From Asanoa ferruginea (lineage in GTDB: Bacteria; Actinomycetota; Actinomycetes; Mycobacteriales; Micromonosporaceae), in contig NZ_QUMQ01000001.1 in NCBI RefSeq assembly GCF_003387075.1, positions 3,782,001 through 3,846,000 on the forward strand: a stretch of 64,000 nt of DNA, given 5' to 3'. Shown in pieces: positions 18,901 to 27,155 of this stretch. Positions within the stretch are counted from its first letter, which is position 1. Every line of letters starts with the position of its first letter. A program made the position numbers and the translations under genes. Below the pieces are notes generated by a model. The model saw only the letters and a list, made by a program, of their open reading frames with translations, had not been told where the DNA came from and ran no database searches.

Positions 18901-19605
18901 ACCGCGGTCGCGCCGGGCGCCTACACGGTGGCGGGCACCGCGCCCGGCGGGTTCACCGGCTCCGCGCCGGTGACGGTGACCGCGGGTGGCACGCACACGG
19001 TCAACCTCACGCTGACCGGGCCGCCGCCGGGCACCGGCGCCTACACCAAGACGACGCAGGCGCGACCATACGTGTCGACCGACGACGGCACGGTGCTGCC
19101 GCTCACCGGTGACGACGCGGTCGCCCAGGTCACGCTGCCGTTCGGGTTCGCGTTCTACGGCCAGCAGCAGACCACGGCGTGGGTGTCGACCAACGGCGTG
19201 CTGTCCTTTGTGAACCCCGGCGGCGCGACGCCCGACAACACGGCACTGCCGGCGACCGGGCTGCCGAACGCGGCCATCTACCCATACTGGGACGACCTGG
19301 TGCAGCGCTCCGGCAGCGCGATCCGCACCAAGGTGGTCGGCTCCGCGCCCAACCGGCAGTTCGTCATCGACTGGTTCAACACCGGGATGTACGGTTCGTC
19401 GTCGGCGCGGATCTCCGCTCAGGTGGTGCTCGCCGAGAACGGCGAGATCTCCCTGAACTACGCCGACCTCGCGACATCGGCCCGGGAACGGGGCGACTCC
19501 GCGACGGTCGGCATCGAAGACGCCGCCGGCCTCAATGCCGTGCAGCACTCCTTCAACCAGGGTGTGCTGAGCAACGGCACGGCGATCGTCTTCACACCTA
19601 ACTAG
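15928..19605 (+). CDS. Secreted glucose/sorbosone dehydrogenase-type protein with PKD and repeated beta domains
   Basis: About 1225 residues. A signal peptide (about 1-32, ending PAAA) leads into a six-bladed propeller of the glucose/sorbosone dehydrogenase (PQQ-dependent aldose dehydrogenase) family (about 35-470; blocks NPFRLTVRPGTNEVW, GDVGWNTWEEI). Then come a PKD domain (about 475-565, YAWDFTNDGS), a region with HCESVGNCHVHE and DHEYPSYLEL, a bacterial beta repeat with WSDGG, and two copies of a domain of about 150 residues (LPLTGDDAV, WVSTNGF, FWDDLV, ATVGIED) on either side of a carboxypeptidase-regulatory-like domain (GTISGVV...). It probably oxidises a sugar outside the cell using a quinone cofactor, with the C-terminal modules binding polysaccharide or wall. 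Start ATG 15928 has GGGGGAGG. A close paralogue follows. Confidence 0.88.
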   Translation: MTRPLRPLRTMLATALVAGGLIALAGAQPAAATTLPSGFQEQIVFSGLAQPTNIEFAADGRVFVAEKGGRIKVYDNLADPTPTVFADLSTNVFNVWDRGLLGLALAPGFPANPYVYVLYSYDAPPGQTAPFWNDNCGDANNGQCIVQGRLSRLQAAGDVMTGSEQVLITDWCQQFPSHSIGDLKFGADGMLYVSGGDGASFSATDYGQLGTPRNPCADPPSAVGGAMNPPTAEGGALRSQDVRSTGDPTSLDGAVLRLDPATGAAAPGNPLAASPDANSRRIVAHGLRNPFRLTVRPGTNEVWAGDVGWNTWEEINRVTNPTAGVTNFGWPCYEGMGIMGSYDGANLNLCESLYSGGGHTQPYYTYNHSAAVVPGENCGNGGDATSGLAFYPASGGNYPAAYAGALFFADYSRNCIWAMKPTTAGGLPSTGAIEAFGQAAAGPVDLQIGPGNELYYVDLGGTVRRIRYFPGNQPPVAAFSATPVAGQPLRVTFDGSASSDADPADQGRLTYAWDFTNDGSTDATGPTAAFTYPAAGSYTAKLTVTDTLGATDTHLVAIQPGHTAPVAVIDTPAAATTWKVGDTIAFSGHATDADQGNLPAGGLSWRLRMHHCESVGNCHVHEVQQWNGVTSGSFIAPDHEYPSYLELELTATDADGLSNTASRQLDPKTVDLTFRSNPAGLQLNVGAFTGATPFTRTVIQGSTNSVSAPTPQSSGGAINTFANWSDGGANSHVITAPTAAATYTATFTATAGCADSYGYVCTTQTGQPFASADGAVLPLTGDDAVAPVSLPFPFRLYGQEYGNAWVSTNGFVSFATPGGAVPANGPLPSTGAPNAAVYPFWDDLVQRADSTVRTGVSGTAPNRKFTVEWRNSGYYGSNSGRIRFSAVFGEDGSITYHYADLSTADREEGNSATVGIEDGSGTVGLAYSVEQPVLRDGTTVTFSPPGGTPPPTSGTISGVVSANGNPLGGATLTLSPGGRTATSAGNGAYQFTAVAPGAYTVAGTAPGGFTGSAPVTVTAGGTHTVNLTLTGPPPGTGAYTKTTQARPYVSTDDGTVLPLTGDDAVAQVTLPFGFAFYGQQQTTAWVSTNGVLSFVNPGGATPDNTALPATGLPNAAIYPYWDDLVQRSGSAIRTKVVGSAPNRQFVIDWFNTGMYGSSSARISAQVVLAENGEISLNYADLATSARERGDSATVGIEDAAGLNAVQHSFNQGVLSNGTAIVFTPN

Positions 19606-19617
19606 ACCTGCCGTCCG

Positions 19618-19645
19618 ACCGGGCGGGCAAATAGGCCCGTCCGGT
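19618..19645 (+). terminator. Hairpin terminator
   Basis: Arms at 19618-19628 and 19635-19645 form an 11-pair stem with one G-U pair and a six-base loop (AAATAG). It lies 12 bases after the stop of the first large dehydrogenase gene, with no T-run, as is usual for actinomycete terminators. It suggests that the second paralogue has its own promoter in the roughly 100 bases that follow. Confidence 0.6.
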
Positions 19646-19742
19646 TAACGGGACCGGTCACGAAGCTGAAGAGTTGCTTGCGGAATCCGGATGACCATGA
19701 GCATCCGGGATGCGGTGGTTCACCGCGGGATGGAGCAGTGCC

Positions 19743-22700
19743 GTGTCGTTGAGCGTTCGGCGATTTTTCGCCGGCCTGCTGGCGTTGGTCCTTGGTCTGC
19801 CGCTGACCGCGGGGCTGTTGGCCGCACCCGCCGCGGCCGGCCCGCCGCCGACCGGGTTCACCGAGCAGGTCGTGATGAGCGGCCTGAGCAACCCGACCAA
19901 GCTGGTGTTCGCGCCCGACGGCCGGATCCTGATCGCGCAGAAGAACGGCGTCATCAAGATCTACGACAACCTCTCCGACACCACCCCGACGGTCTTCGCC
20001 GACCTGAGCAGCGAGATCTTCAACTACGGCGACCTCGGGCTGCTCGGGCTGGCCGTGCCGCCGGACTTCCCGGACACGCCCTACGTCTACGTCAGCTACA
20101 CCTACGACGGGCAGATCGGCGGCAGCGCGCCGACCTACAACGACCAGTGCCCGGTGCTGGGCGACTGCATCGTCAGCAGCCGGGTCTCCCGGTTGCGCAT
20201 CGCCGGCAACGTGATGACCGGCACCGAGCAGGTGCTGCTGCACGACTGGTGCCTGCAATACGAGACGCACTCCATCGGCGACATCAAGTTCGGCCCCGAC
20301 GGCAAGCTCTACGTCAGCGGCGGTGACGGCGCCTCGCCCAGCTTCCCCGACTACGGCCAGCGTGGCGCGGTGACCAACGCCTGCGGCGACCCGGGTGCTC
20401 CGGTCGGCGGCGCGATGACCCCGCCGACCGCCGAGGGTGGCGCGCTGCGCTCGCAGGACGTGCGCACCGCCGGCGACCCGACCGGGCTCAACGGCACCTT
20501 CATCCGGGTCGACCCCGACACCGCGGCCGGGCTGCCCGACAACCCGATGGCCGGCAGCAGTGACCCCAACAACCGGCGGATCCTGGCGTACGGGCTGCGC
20601 AACCCCTACCGCTGGGTGTTCCGCCCGGGCACCTCCGAGGTCTGGTTCGGTGACGTCGGCTGGCGCACCTGGGAAGAGATCGACCGGCTGGCCGACCCGC
20701 TGAACGGGCCCGTGGAAAACTTCGGCTGGCCCTGCTACGAGGGTGACGAGGACCAGAACGGTTACAACGCGCCCAACCTGTCGCTCTGCGAGAGCCTCTA
20801 CGCCCAGGGCCCCAACGCGGTCGTGGCGCCGCAATACACCTACAACCACGCCGCCGCGGTCGTCTCCGGCGACGGCTGCCCCACCGGCGGTTCGTCGCCC
20901 AGCGCGCTGGCGTTCTACCCGACCAGCGGTGGCAACTACCCGGCGACCTACCGCGGCGCGCTGTTCTTCGGCGACTACGCGCGGCAGTGCATCTGGGCGA
21001 TGCTGCCGGGTGCCGGCGGGGTGCCCGACCGCGACCACATCGTGCCGTTCACCTCGACCGCGGCGACGCCCGTCGACCTCGAGATCGGTCCCGACAACCG
21101 GCTCTACTACGTCGACCACTCCGGTGGCACGATCCGCCGGTTCAACTACAACACCGGCAACCAGCCGCCGACCGCCGCGGTGACCGCGTCGCCGACGGCC
21201 GGCAACGCGCCACTCACGGTCAACTTCGACGCGTCCGCCTCGACCGATCCCGACGCCGGCGAAGTGCTCTCCTACCAGTGGGACTTCACCAACAACGGCT
21301 CGTGGGACGCCTCCGGTGCGACCACGTCGTTCACCTACACGGCCACCGGCACCTACACCGCCCGCCTGCGGGTCAGCGACCTCGGCGGGCTGTCGTCGGA
21401 GAAGACCGTCCAGATCCTGGTGGGCACCGGCGCGCCGACCGCGTTCATCGACACGCCGGCCAGCAACCCGAGCTTCAAGGTCGGCGACGCGATCTCGTTC
21501 AGCGGCCATGCCACCGACCCGCAGCAGGGCAACCTGCCGGCGTCGGCGCTGCACTGGCAGTTGCTGCTGCACCACTGCTATTCCGACGACAACTGCCACA
21601 CCCACAACGTGCAGGAGTGGGACGGCGTGGCCGGCGGCACGTTCAACGCGCCCGACCACGAGTATCCGTCCTATCTGGAGCTTGCGCTCACCGCGACCGA
21701 CAACGGCGGCCTGACCCACACGGCCAGCCGGCGGCTCGACCCGCGGCACGTCGACCTGACGTTCACCAGCAACCCGCCGGGCCTCCAGATCAGTGCCAAC
21801 GGCGTGCTGGTGACCACGCCGGCCACCCGCACCGTGCTGGCCGGCTCGACCAACTCGATCAGCGCGCCGACACCGCAGAGCGGCTACGCGTTCGACCACT
21901 GGTCCGACGGCGGCGCCGCGACCCACGTGGTCGTCGCGCCGGACTCGCCGACCACCTACACCGCGACCTACACGGCCAGCACCGGGGGCAGCGGTGACTA
22001 CGAGGTCAGCGACGCCACCGGCCAGCCGTTCGTCGGTGCCGACGCGACCACGCTGCCGCTCGCCGGTGACGACGTGAAGCAGCAGGTGTCGCTGCCGTTC
22101 GCGTTCCCGTTCTACGGCGTACCGCAGAGCAGTGTGTGGGTGACCAGCAACGGCTTCCTGTCCTTCGCCGATCCGGGCTTCACCGGCCTGATCGCGGAGA
22201 ACACCCCGTTGCCCAACGGCAGCGTGCCCAACGCCGGCATCTACCCGTTCTGGGACGACCTGGTGCTGCGGGCCGACTCGTCGATCCGCACCGAGACGGT
22301 CGGTTCCGCACCCAACCGCCGGTTCGTCGTCGAGTGGCACAACGTCGGCCACTACGGCTCCAACTCGGCCCGGCTGTCGATCAGCGCGGTGCTCTACGAG
22401 TCGGGCAAGATCGAGTTCAACTACACCGACCTCAACACGGCCCGCGAAGACGGCAACTCCGCGACCGTCGGCATCGAAGACGCGGCCGGCGCGACCGCGT
22501 CGACCTACTCGTTCAACCAGGCCAACCTCGACAACGGCAAGCGGGTCACGTTCACGCCGGCCGACACCGAGGAGCCGCCACCGCCGCCGACCACCGGCAC
22601 GGTCAAGGGCGTGGTGACCAACGCCGGTGGCACGCCGATCGTGGGCGCCGCCGTGACGCTGACGCCGGGCGGCGGCTCGACCACGACCGCGGCGCAAGGC

Positions 22701-23414
22701 GCCTACCAGTTCGGCGGCGTGCCGGCGGGCAACTACACGGTGACGGCGACGTCGTCGGGCCAGAGCGCCAGCAAGCCGGTGACGGTGACCGCGGGCAACA
22801 CGTCGACGATCAACCTGGCGGTGGGCAGCCCACCGGCCGAGCCCGGCTACACCAAGACCACACAGCAGCGGGCGTACGTGCCAACGACCGGCGGCACCGT
22901 GGTCGACCTGACCGGCGACGACGCGGTGGCCCAGCTCAGCCTGCCGTTCGCGGTGCCGTTCTACGGCCAGTCGAAGTCGCAGGCCTGGATCTCCACCAAC
23001 GGCTTCGTCTCGTTCGCCGACCCCGACTGGGCCCAGCCGGAGAACGTCGCGATCCCGGCGGCGGCGCTGCCCAACGCCGGTGCCTACGCCTTCTGGGACG
23101 ACCTGGTGATGCGGGCCGACAGCACGATCCGCACGAAGGTGACCGGGTCGTCGCCCAACCGCCAACTCGTCGTCGAGTGGAACAACATCGGCCAGTATGG
23201 GTCGGCGTCGGCGCGCATCTCGGTCGAGGCCATCTTCGGCGAAGACGGCACCATCGTCTACAACTACCAGGACCTGGCACCGAGCAAGACCCGCGAACGC
23301 GGCGACAGCGCCACCGTCGGCCTGGAAAACCCGACCGGCACGGCGGGCGTCCAACACTCGCTCAACCAGGCCGTCCTCGCCGACGGCCAGGCCATCATCT
23401 TCACTCCCAACTAG
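19743..23414 (+). CDS. Secreted glucose/sorbosone dehydrogenase-type protein, tandem paralogue
   Basis: About 1223 residues, collinear with the preceding gene: signal peptide (to about residue 32, PAAAG), glucose/sorbosone dehydrogenase propeller (GDVGWRTWEEI, LRNPYRWVFRPG), PKD domain (YQWDFTNNGS), the HCYSDDNCHTHN and DHEYPSYLEL region, the WSDGG beta repeat, then the domain of about 150 residues twice (about 22000-22560 and 22850-23414) around a carboxypeptidase-regulatory-like linker. I choose GTG 19743, which leaves a normal signal peptide (SLSVRRFF) and has GGAG upstream; ATG 19710 in frame would add 11 residues. The two genes must have arisen by local duplication of the whole gene. Substrate unknown; loss of the PQQ-binding residues cannot be judged without alignment. 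Confidence 0.87.
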   Translation: MSLSVRRFFAGLLALVLGLPLTAGLLAAPAAAGPPPTGFTEQVVMSGLSNPTKLVFAPDGRILIAQKNGVIKIYDNLSDTTPTVFADLSSEIFNYGDLGLLGLAVPPDFPDTPYVYVSYTYDGQIGGSAPTYNDQCPVLGDCIVSSRVSRLRIAGNVMTGTEQVLLHDWCLQYETHSIGDIKFGPDGKLYVSGGDGASPSFPDYGQRGAVTNACGDPGAPVGGAMTPPTAEGGALRSQDVRTAGDPTGLNGTFIRVDPDTAAGLPDNPMAGSSDPNNRRILAYGLRNPYRWVFRPGTSEVWFGDVGWRTWEEIDRLADPLNGPVENFGWPCYEGDEDQNGYNAPNLSLCESLYAQGPNAVVAPQYTYNHAAAVVSGDGCPTGGSSPSALAFYPTSGGNYPATYRGALFFGDYARQCIWAMLPGAGGVPDRDHIVPFTSTAATPVDLEIGPDNRLYYVDHSGGTIRRFNYNTGNQPPTAAVTASPTAGNAPLTVNFDASASTDPDAGEVLSYQWDFTNNGSWDASGATTSFTYTATGTYTARLRVSDLGGLSSEKTVQILVGTGAPTAFIDTPASNPSFKVGDAISFSGHATDPQQGNLPASALHWQLLLHHCYSDDNCHTHNVQEWDGVAGGTFNAPDHEYPSYLELALTATDNGGLTHTASRRLDPRHVDLTFTSNPPGLQISANGVLVTTPATRTVLAGSTNSISAPTPQSGYAFDHWSDGGAATHVVVAPDSPTTYTATYTASTGGSGDYEVSDATGQPFVGADATTLPLAGDDVKQQVSLPFAFPFYGVPQSSVWVTSNGFLSFADPGFTGLIAENTPLPNGSVPNAGIYPFWDDLVLRADSSIRTETVGSAPNRRFVVEWHNVGHYGSNSARLSISAVLYESGKIEFNYTDLNTAREDGNSATVGIEDAAGATASTYSFNQANLDNGKRVTFTPADTEEPPPPPTTGTVKGVVTNAGGTPIVGAAVTLTPGGGSTTTAAQGAYQFGGVPAGNYTVTATSSGQSASKPVTVTAGNTSTINLAVGSPPAEPGYTKTTQQRAYVPTTGGTVVDLTGDDAVAQLSLPFAVPFYGQSKSQAWISTNGFVSFADPDWAQPENVAIPAAALPNAGAYAFWDDLVMRADSTIRTKVTGSSPNRQLVVEWNNIGQYGSASARISVEAIFGEDGTIVYNYQDLAPSKTRERGDSATVGLENPTGTAGVQHSLNQAVLADGQAIIFTPN

Positions 23415-23435
23415 ACAGCGGTTACCGTCACGGGC

Positions 23436-24503
23436 ATGGCTCACGCATGGACGTTCGCCGTTGCCCGTGACGACCTGACCCGCACCAGCATCAGCGACGG
23501 GGTCGTGCCCGACCTGGCCGACGGCGAGGTGCTGCTGCGGGTCGACCGGGTCGGCATGACCGCCAACAACGTCACCTACGCCGTGCTGGGGGAGTCCTTC
23601 CGTTATTGGCAGTTCTTCTCGCCTTCGCGTTACGGGCTCGACCCCGGCTGGGGACTCGTGCCGTTGTGGGGCTTCGCCGACGTGGTCGGCTCCACCGTCG
23701 CGGGTGTGGAAATCGGGCAACGGGTGTACGGCTACCTCCCGCCCGCCAGCCACCTGCTGGTGCGGCCCGAGCGGGTCGACGCGGCCGGCTTCCGCGACGG
23801 CAGCGCGCACCGGGCCGACCTGCCCTCGCCCTACAACGCCTACCGGCTGACCACCGGTGACGCGGCCTATCGGGTCGACGAGGAAGACCTGCTGGTGTTG
23901 TTCCGGCCGCTGTTCTTCACGTCGTTCATGCTGGCCGACCAGATCGCCGACAACGACTTCTACGGTGCCGACGCGCTGGTGCTCTCGTCGGCGTCCAGCA
24001 AGACGGCCTACGCGGCCGCGTTCGAGTTGCGGGGGCAAGGTCCGCGGGTCGTCGGACTCACCTCGCCCGGCAACGTCGCCTTCACCGAGTCGCTCGGCTG
24101 CTACGACGACGTGCTGTCCTACGCCCAGTTGGAGACGTTGCCGCCGGTGCGGACCGCCTACCTCGACCTGTCCGGCGCGCCGGCGACCCGGGCCGCGCTG
24201 CGCGAGCACCTCGGCGACCACCTGATCCGCGACATCGCGGTCGGCCTGACCTACCAGGTGCCCAACACCGAGGCGGCCGGCGAGTTCTTCTTCGCGCCGG
24301 TCCAGATGCGCAAGCGCGGCGCCGACTGGGGTCGCGACGAGTTGGACCGCCGGTTCGGCGTGGCCTGGCGCCGCTTCGTCGACGAGCTTGGTGATCGGGT
24401 CGAGGTTCGCGTCGGCGCCGGCCCGGAGGCGTTGCGCACCGCCTGGCTCGACGCGGTCGCCGGCCGCACCCCGGCCCAGGTCGGTCAGGTGCTCCAGTTG
24501 TGA
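23436..24503 (+). CDS. DUF2855 family protein
   Basis: 355 residues beginning MAHAWTFAVARDDL, a sequence typical of the DUF2855 family of actinomycetes and proteobacteria. These look like zinc-free medium-chain dehydrogenase relatives: VLLRVDRVGMTANNVTYA resembles the N-terminal quinone-oxidoreductase fold, and ALVLSSASSKTAYAAAF marks the nucleotide-binding half. Activity is unproven for the family. It starts 21 bases after the second dehydrogenase gene and may be read through from it, though the product has no signal peptide and should stay in the cytosol. The lipoprotein gene follows after 14 bases on the same strand. Confidence 0.82.
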   Translation: MAHAWTFAVARDDLTRTSISDGVVPDLADGEVLLRVDRVGMTANNVTYAVLGESFRYWQFFSPSRYGLDPGWGLVPLWGFADVVGSTVAGVEIGQRVYGYLPPASHLLVRPERVDAAGFRDGSAHRADLPSPYNAYRLTTGDAAYRVDEEDLLVLFRPLFFTSFMLADQIADNDFYGADALVLSSASSKTAYAAAFELRGQGPRVVGLTSPGNVAFTESLGCYDDVLSYAQLETLPPVRTAYLDLSGAPATRAALREHLGDHLIRDIAVGLTYQVPNTEAAGEFFFAPVQMRKRGADWGRDELDRRFGVAWRRFVDELGDRVEVRVGAGPEALRTAWLDAVAGRTPAQVGQVLQL

Positions 24504-24517
24504 ACTAGGTTGCCGGG

Positions 24518-25126
24518 GTGAAGAGACGTGTGATGGGGCTGTTGGCGGCCGCGGGGGTCCTGTTGGGTGGGTGCGCCGACGCGAGCGATCCGCGGCCGGC
24601 ACCGGAAAACAGCCAGCCGGTGACCAGCGCGGCCGGTCTTCAGGGCCGCTGGTGGGAATGGGCGGCGTCCGCACCGCGGGGAGACGACCCGGTGTCCGAT
24701 CAGGATGGTGACGACTGCCGGCGCAACCAGCCGGCCGACGTGTGGTTCCTGGCCGGCACGTTCGGCACGTCGGCGACCCGCCGTTGCGACACACCCGCCG
24801 GCCGCCCGGTGGTGGTGCCGATCGTCAACGTGTTCGGCTCGCCCGACGACTGCGACACGTTCATGGCGACCGCCCAGGGCACCGTCGACCTCGACGGCAG
24901 TTCGGTGCCGATCGAGCGGATCGAGAGCGAACCGGTCAGCTTCACCGGCGTCGCCGGCAACGCCCTCGGCACCGAGACCGATCCCGTCGACGCAGTGGGA
25001 TGTGGTCTCTGGGCGACGATTCCGGCGTTGCCGGCCGGGATTCACCAGCTGCGGTTACGCGGCGGCAGCGGCGATTTCCGGGTGAGTGTGGACTACCGGC
25101 TTCAGGTGTTGGCCCGCACGGCCTGA
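24518..25126 (+). CDS. Putative lipoprotein
   Basis: About 202 residues. The N-terminus KRRVMGLLAAAGVLLGGC is a lipoprotein signal with lipobox LGGC (Cys about 19). The mature part is acidic with several Cys residues (DDCRRN, RRCDTP, DDCDTF, VGCGLW) that could make disulphides outside the membrane. I do not recognise a named family. The GTG start at 24518 keeps the positive n-region; GTG/ATG alternatives lie within it. It follows DUF2855 by 14 bases and probably shares its message. Its last 25 bases overlap the convergent methyltransferase gene. Confidence 0.72.
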   Translation: MKRRVMGLLAAAGVLLGGCADASDPRPAPENSQPVTSAAGLQGRWWEWAASAPRGDDPVSDQDGDDCRRNQPADVWFLAGTFGTSATRRCDTPAGRPVVVPIVNVFGSPDDCDTFMATAQGTVDLDGSSVPIERIESEPVSFTGVAGNALGTETDPVDAVGCGLWATIPALPAGIHQLRLRGGSGDFRVSVDYRLQVLARTA

Positions 25127-25992
25127 AACTCGGCGACCAGCACCGCGCTGAGGACCAGCGAGGCCGGATGCCGCACCTGGGTGCGCAGCGCTTTGGCCAC
25201 GTCGAGCAGGTTGTGGTCTTCGGTGACGGCGAAACCGTGTTGGCTGAGCAGGGCGCCCATCGTGGCCGAGGTCCAGAACGAGAGCCACGGCTCGTTGGCG
25301 AACACGCTCGACCGGCCGGTGGACGCGCTCAACAGCCGGGCCAGCAGCCGGCTGAGCTTGCGCGAACCGGCCGGCAGCTGGAAGTTGACCACCAACCGGC
25401 TGCCCGGCGCCGAGCAGCCGGCCAGTGCCTCGACGGTCGCCGCCACCTGGTCGGTCGTGAGGTAGGGCACGACGCCCTCCCAGATCCAGGTCGTCGCGGC
25501 GTCGGCGCGGTGCCCGGCCGCGGCCAGCGCAGTGCCCAGCACGTCGCGGGTGAAGTCGACCGCAACGAAGGCCGGTGGTGGGCCGGTCAGCGCGGCGGCG
25601 CGGTCGCGTTTGTCCTGTTGGGAGGCCGGCTGGTCGACCTCGAAGACGGCCACGCCGGCGAGTTCCGGCATCCGCCAGGCCCGGCCGTCGAGCCCGGCGC
25701 CGAGGATGACCACCTGCGGTGCGGCGTGCGCGCGGACGGCGTCGTCGATGGCGACGGTGCGCGGCACCATCAGCTCGGCCATCGCGCGCACCGTCTCGTA
25801 GTCGACCCGTGCGCGCCACTGCCGGGGCACCTCACCGGTGCGCACCCACTCGACCGCGACCCGCTCGTCGGGCAGCAGCAACGGCAGCGCCGTCGGATCG
25901 GCGAACCGGTCCGGGACCACCAGGCCATCGGCGGCCGCCCGGCCCTGGCACACCAGCACCGCGGTGCGGCTCGCCCGCAACGTGTCGGCCAT
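25102..25992 (-). CDS. SAM-dependent methyltransferase, TIGR00027/leucine carboxymethyltransferase-like
   Basis: 296 residues. The pattern of this actinobacterial family is clear: an N-terminal helix region with MADTLRASRTA, the SAM-binding strand VVILGAGLDGRAWRM (about 93-107), VFEVDQP (acidic residue binding the SAM ribose), and WIWEGVVPYLT. It should methylate a small molecule or carboxylate, substrate unknown; many paralogues of this family occur in mycobacteria and streptomycetes. ATG 25992 is the first sensible start. The 3' end overlaps the convergent lipoprotein gene by 25 bases. It starts only 14 bases downstream of the galactonate dehydratase stop, so it could be carried on the sugar operon message, but there is no functional link I can see. 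Confidence 0.85.
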   Translation of the reverse strand: MADTLRASRTAVLVCQGRAAADGLVVPDRFADPTALPLLLPDERVAVEWVRTGEVPRQWRARVDYETVRAMAELMVPRTVAIDDAVRAHAAPQVVILGAGLDGRAWRMPELAGVAVFEVDQPASQQDKRDRAAALTGPPPAFVAVDFTRDVLGTALAAAGHRADAATTWIWEGVVPYLTTDQVAATVEALAGCSAPGSRLVVNFQLPAGSRKLSRLLARLLSASTGRSSVFANEPWLSFWTSATMGALLSQHGFAVTEDHNLLDVAKALRTQVRHPASLVLSAVLVAEFQAVRANT

Positions 25993-26006
25993 CCCTCGAA
26001 CCTAGC

Positions 26007-27155
26007 TCACCATTCGGCGAAGGAGCCGTCGTCGTGGCGCCAGACCGGGTTGCGCCAGGCGTGCCCGGTCGCGTCGGCCCGCCGCACCGCCGCCTCGTCG
26101 ATGGTGATGCCGAGGCCGGGCGCGTCCCAGCGGGCGATGTGCCCGTCGACGATCCGCAGCGGCGCCTGGTCGGCCACATAGTCGAGCAGGTCGGCGCTGC
26201 CGCGGTGGTAGTGGATGCCCATGCTCTGCTCCTGGATCAGGAAATTGGGCGTGGCGAACGCGACCTGGAGGCTGGCCGCCAGCGCGATCGGGCCGAGCGG
26301 GCAATGCGGTGCGAACAGGGCGCCGTAGGTCTCGGCGAGCGCCGCGATCCGGCGCACCTCGGAGATGCCGCCGGCGTGCGAGAGGTCCGGTTGCACCACG
26401 CTGACGCCGGCCTGGAGCGCGGGCAGGAAGCCGGCCCGGTCGTAGATCCGTTCCCCGGTCGCCACCGGGACCGGCGCGCAGCGCACCAGGTCGCCGAGCA
26501 GGTGGGTCTGCTCCGGGACCAGCGGCTCTTCGACCAGCAGCGGCCGCAGCGGCGCGATGGCCGGCAGGATCATCCGGGCCGCCGGCAGGCTGGCCCGGCC
26601 GTGCAGGTCGACCGCCACGTCGCGGTCGTCGCCGAGGGCGGTGCGGGCGGCGCCGATCCGCTCGACCATCCGGTTGATCTCGCCGCTGGTGGGCACCGGC
26701 GAGAGGCGGCCGCTGGCGTTCATCTTGACCGCGGTCATCCCGGCCGCGACGTGCTCGGCGATCGCGTCGGCGAGCTCGCTGGGCTCGTCGCCGCCGATCC
26801 ACGCGTACACCCGGGCCCGGTCCCGGACCGCGCCGCCGAGCAGCGCGTGCACCGGTGCGCCGTAGGCCTGGCCCGCGATGTCCCACAGTGCCTGGTCGAG
26901 GCCGGCGACGGCGCTGGAGAGCACCGGACCGCCCCGGTAGAAGCCGCCCTTGGTGAGCACCTGCCAGTGGTGTTCGATCCGCAGCGGGTCTTCGCCGATC
27001 AGGTATTCGGAGAGCACGTCGATCGCGGCCCGGACCACCTCCGCGCGGCCCTCGACCACCGGCTCACCCCAGCCGACCAGGCCCTCGTCGGTCTCCACCC
27101 GGCAGAACAGCCAGCGCGGTGGCACCAGGAAGGTCTCAATCCTGTCGATCTTCAC
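26007..27155 (-). CDS. dgoD: D-galactonate dehydratase-like enolase-superfamily enzyme
   Basis: 382 residues, exactly the length of the Escherichia coli enzyme. It removes water from an aldonate to give the 2-keto-3-deoxy acid. All expected residues are visible: D183 with H185 in VDLHGR, E209 in VEEP, E235 in TGER, and H284 in APHCPLGP, plus the family-specific C-terminal region QEQSMGIHY and ending WRNPVWRHDDGSFAEW. These blocks match galactonate dehydratase better than gluconate, fuconate or rhamnonate dehydratases, though that needs alignment. The GTG start at 27155 lies 20 bases inside the 3' end of the GntR gene, so the two are coupled. The next pathway enzymes (2-keto-3-deoxygalactonate kinase and aldolase) are not in the window. 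Confidence 0.85.
   Translation of the reverse strand: MKIDRIETFLVPPRWLFCRVETDEGLVGWGEPVVEGRAEVVRAAIDVLSEYLIGEDPLRIEHHWQVLTKGGFYRGGPVLSSAVAGLDQALWDIAGQAYGAPVHALLGGAVRDRARVYAWIGGDEPSELADAIAEHVAAGMTAVKMNASGRLSPVPTSGEINRMVERIGAARTALGDDRDVAVDLHGRASLPAARMILPAIAPLRPLLVEEPLVPEQTHLLGDLVRCAPVPVATGERIYDRAGFLPALQAGVSVVQPDLSHAGGISEVRRIAALAETYGALFAPHCPLGPIALAASLQVAFATPNFLIQEQSMGIHYHRGSADLLDYVADQAPLRIVDGHIARWDAPGLGITIDEAAVRRADATGHAWRNPVWRHDDGSFAEW

Noticed and set aside
19602-24794. Open frame of about 1730 codons on the minus strand opposite the second large dehydrogenase
   Set aside because: Its length is an effect of few stops in GC-rich antisense frames. The plus-strand gene has signal peptide, domains and ribosome site, while the minus frame has none.
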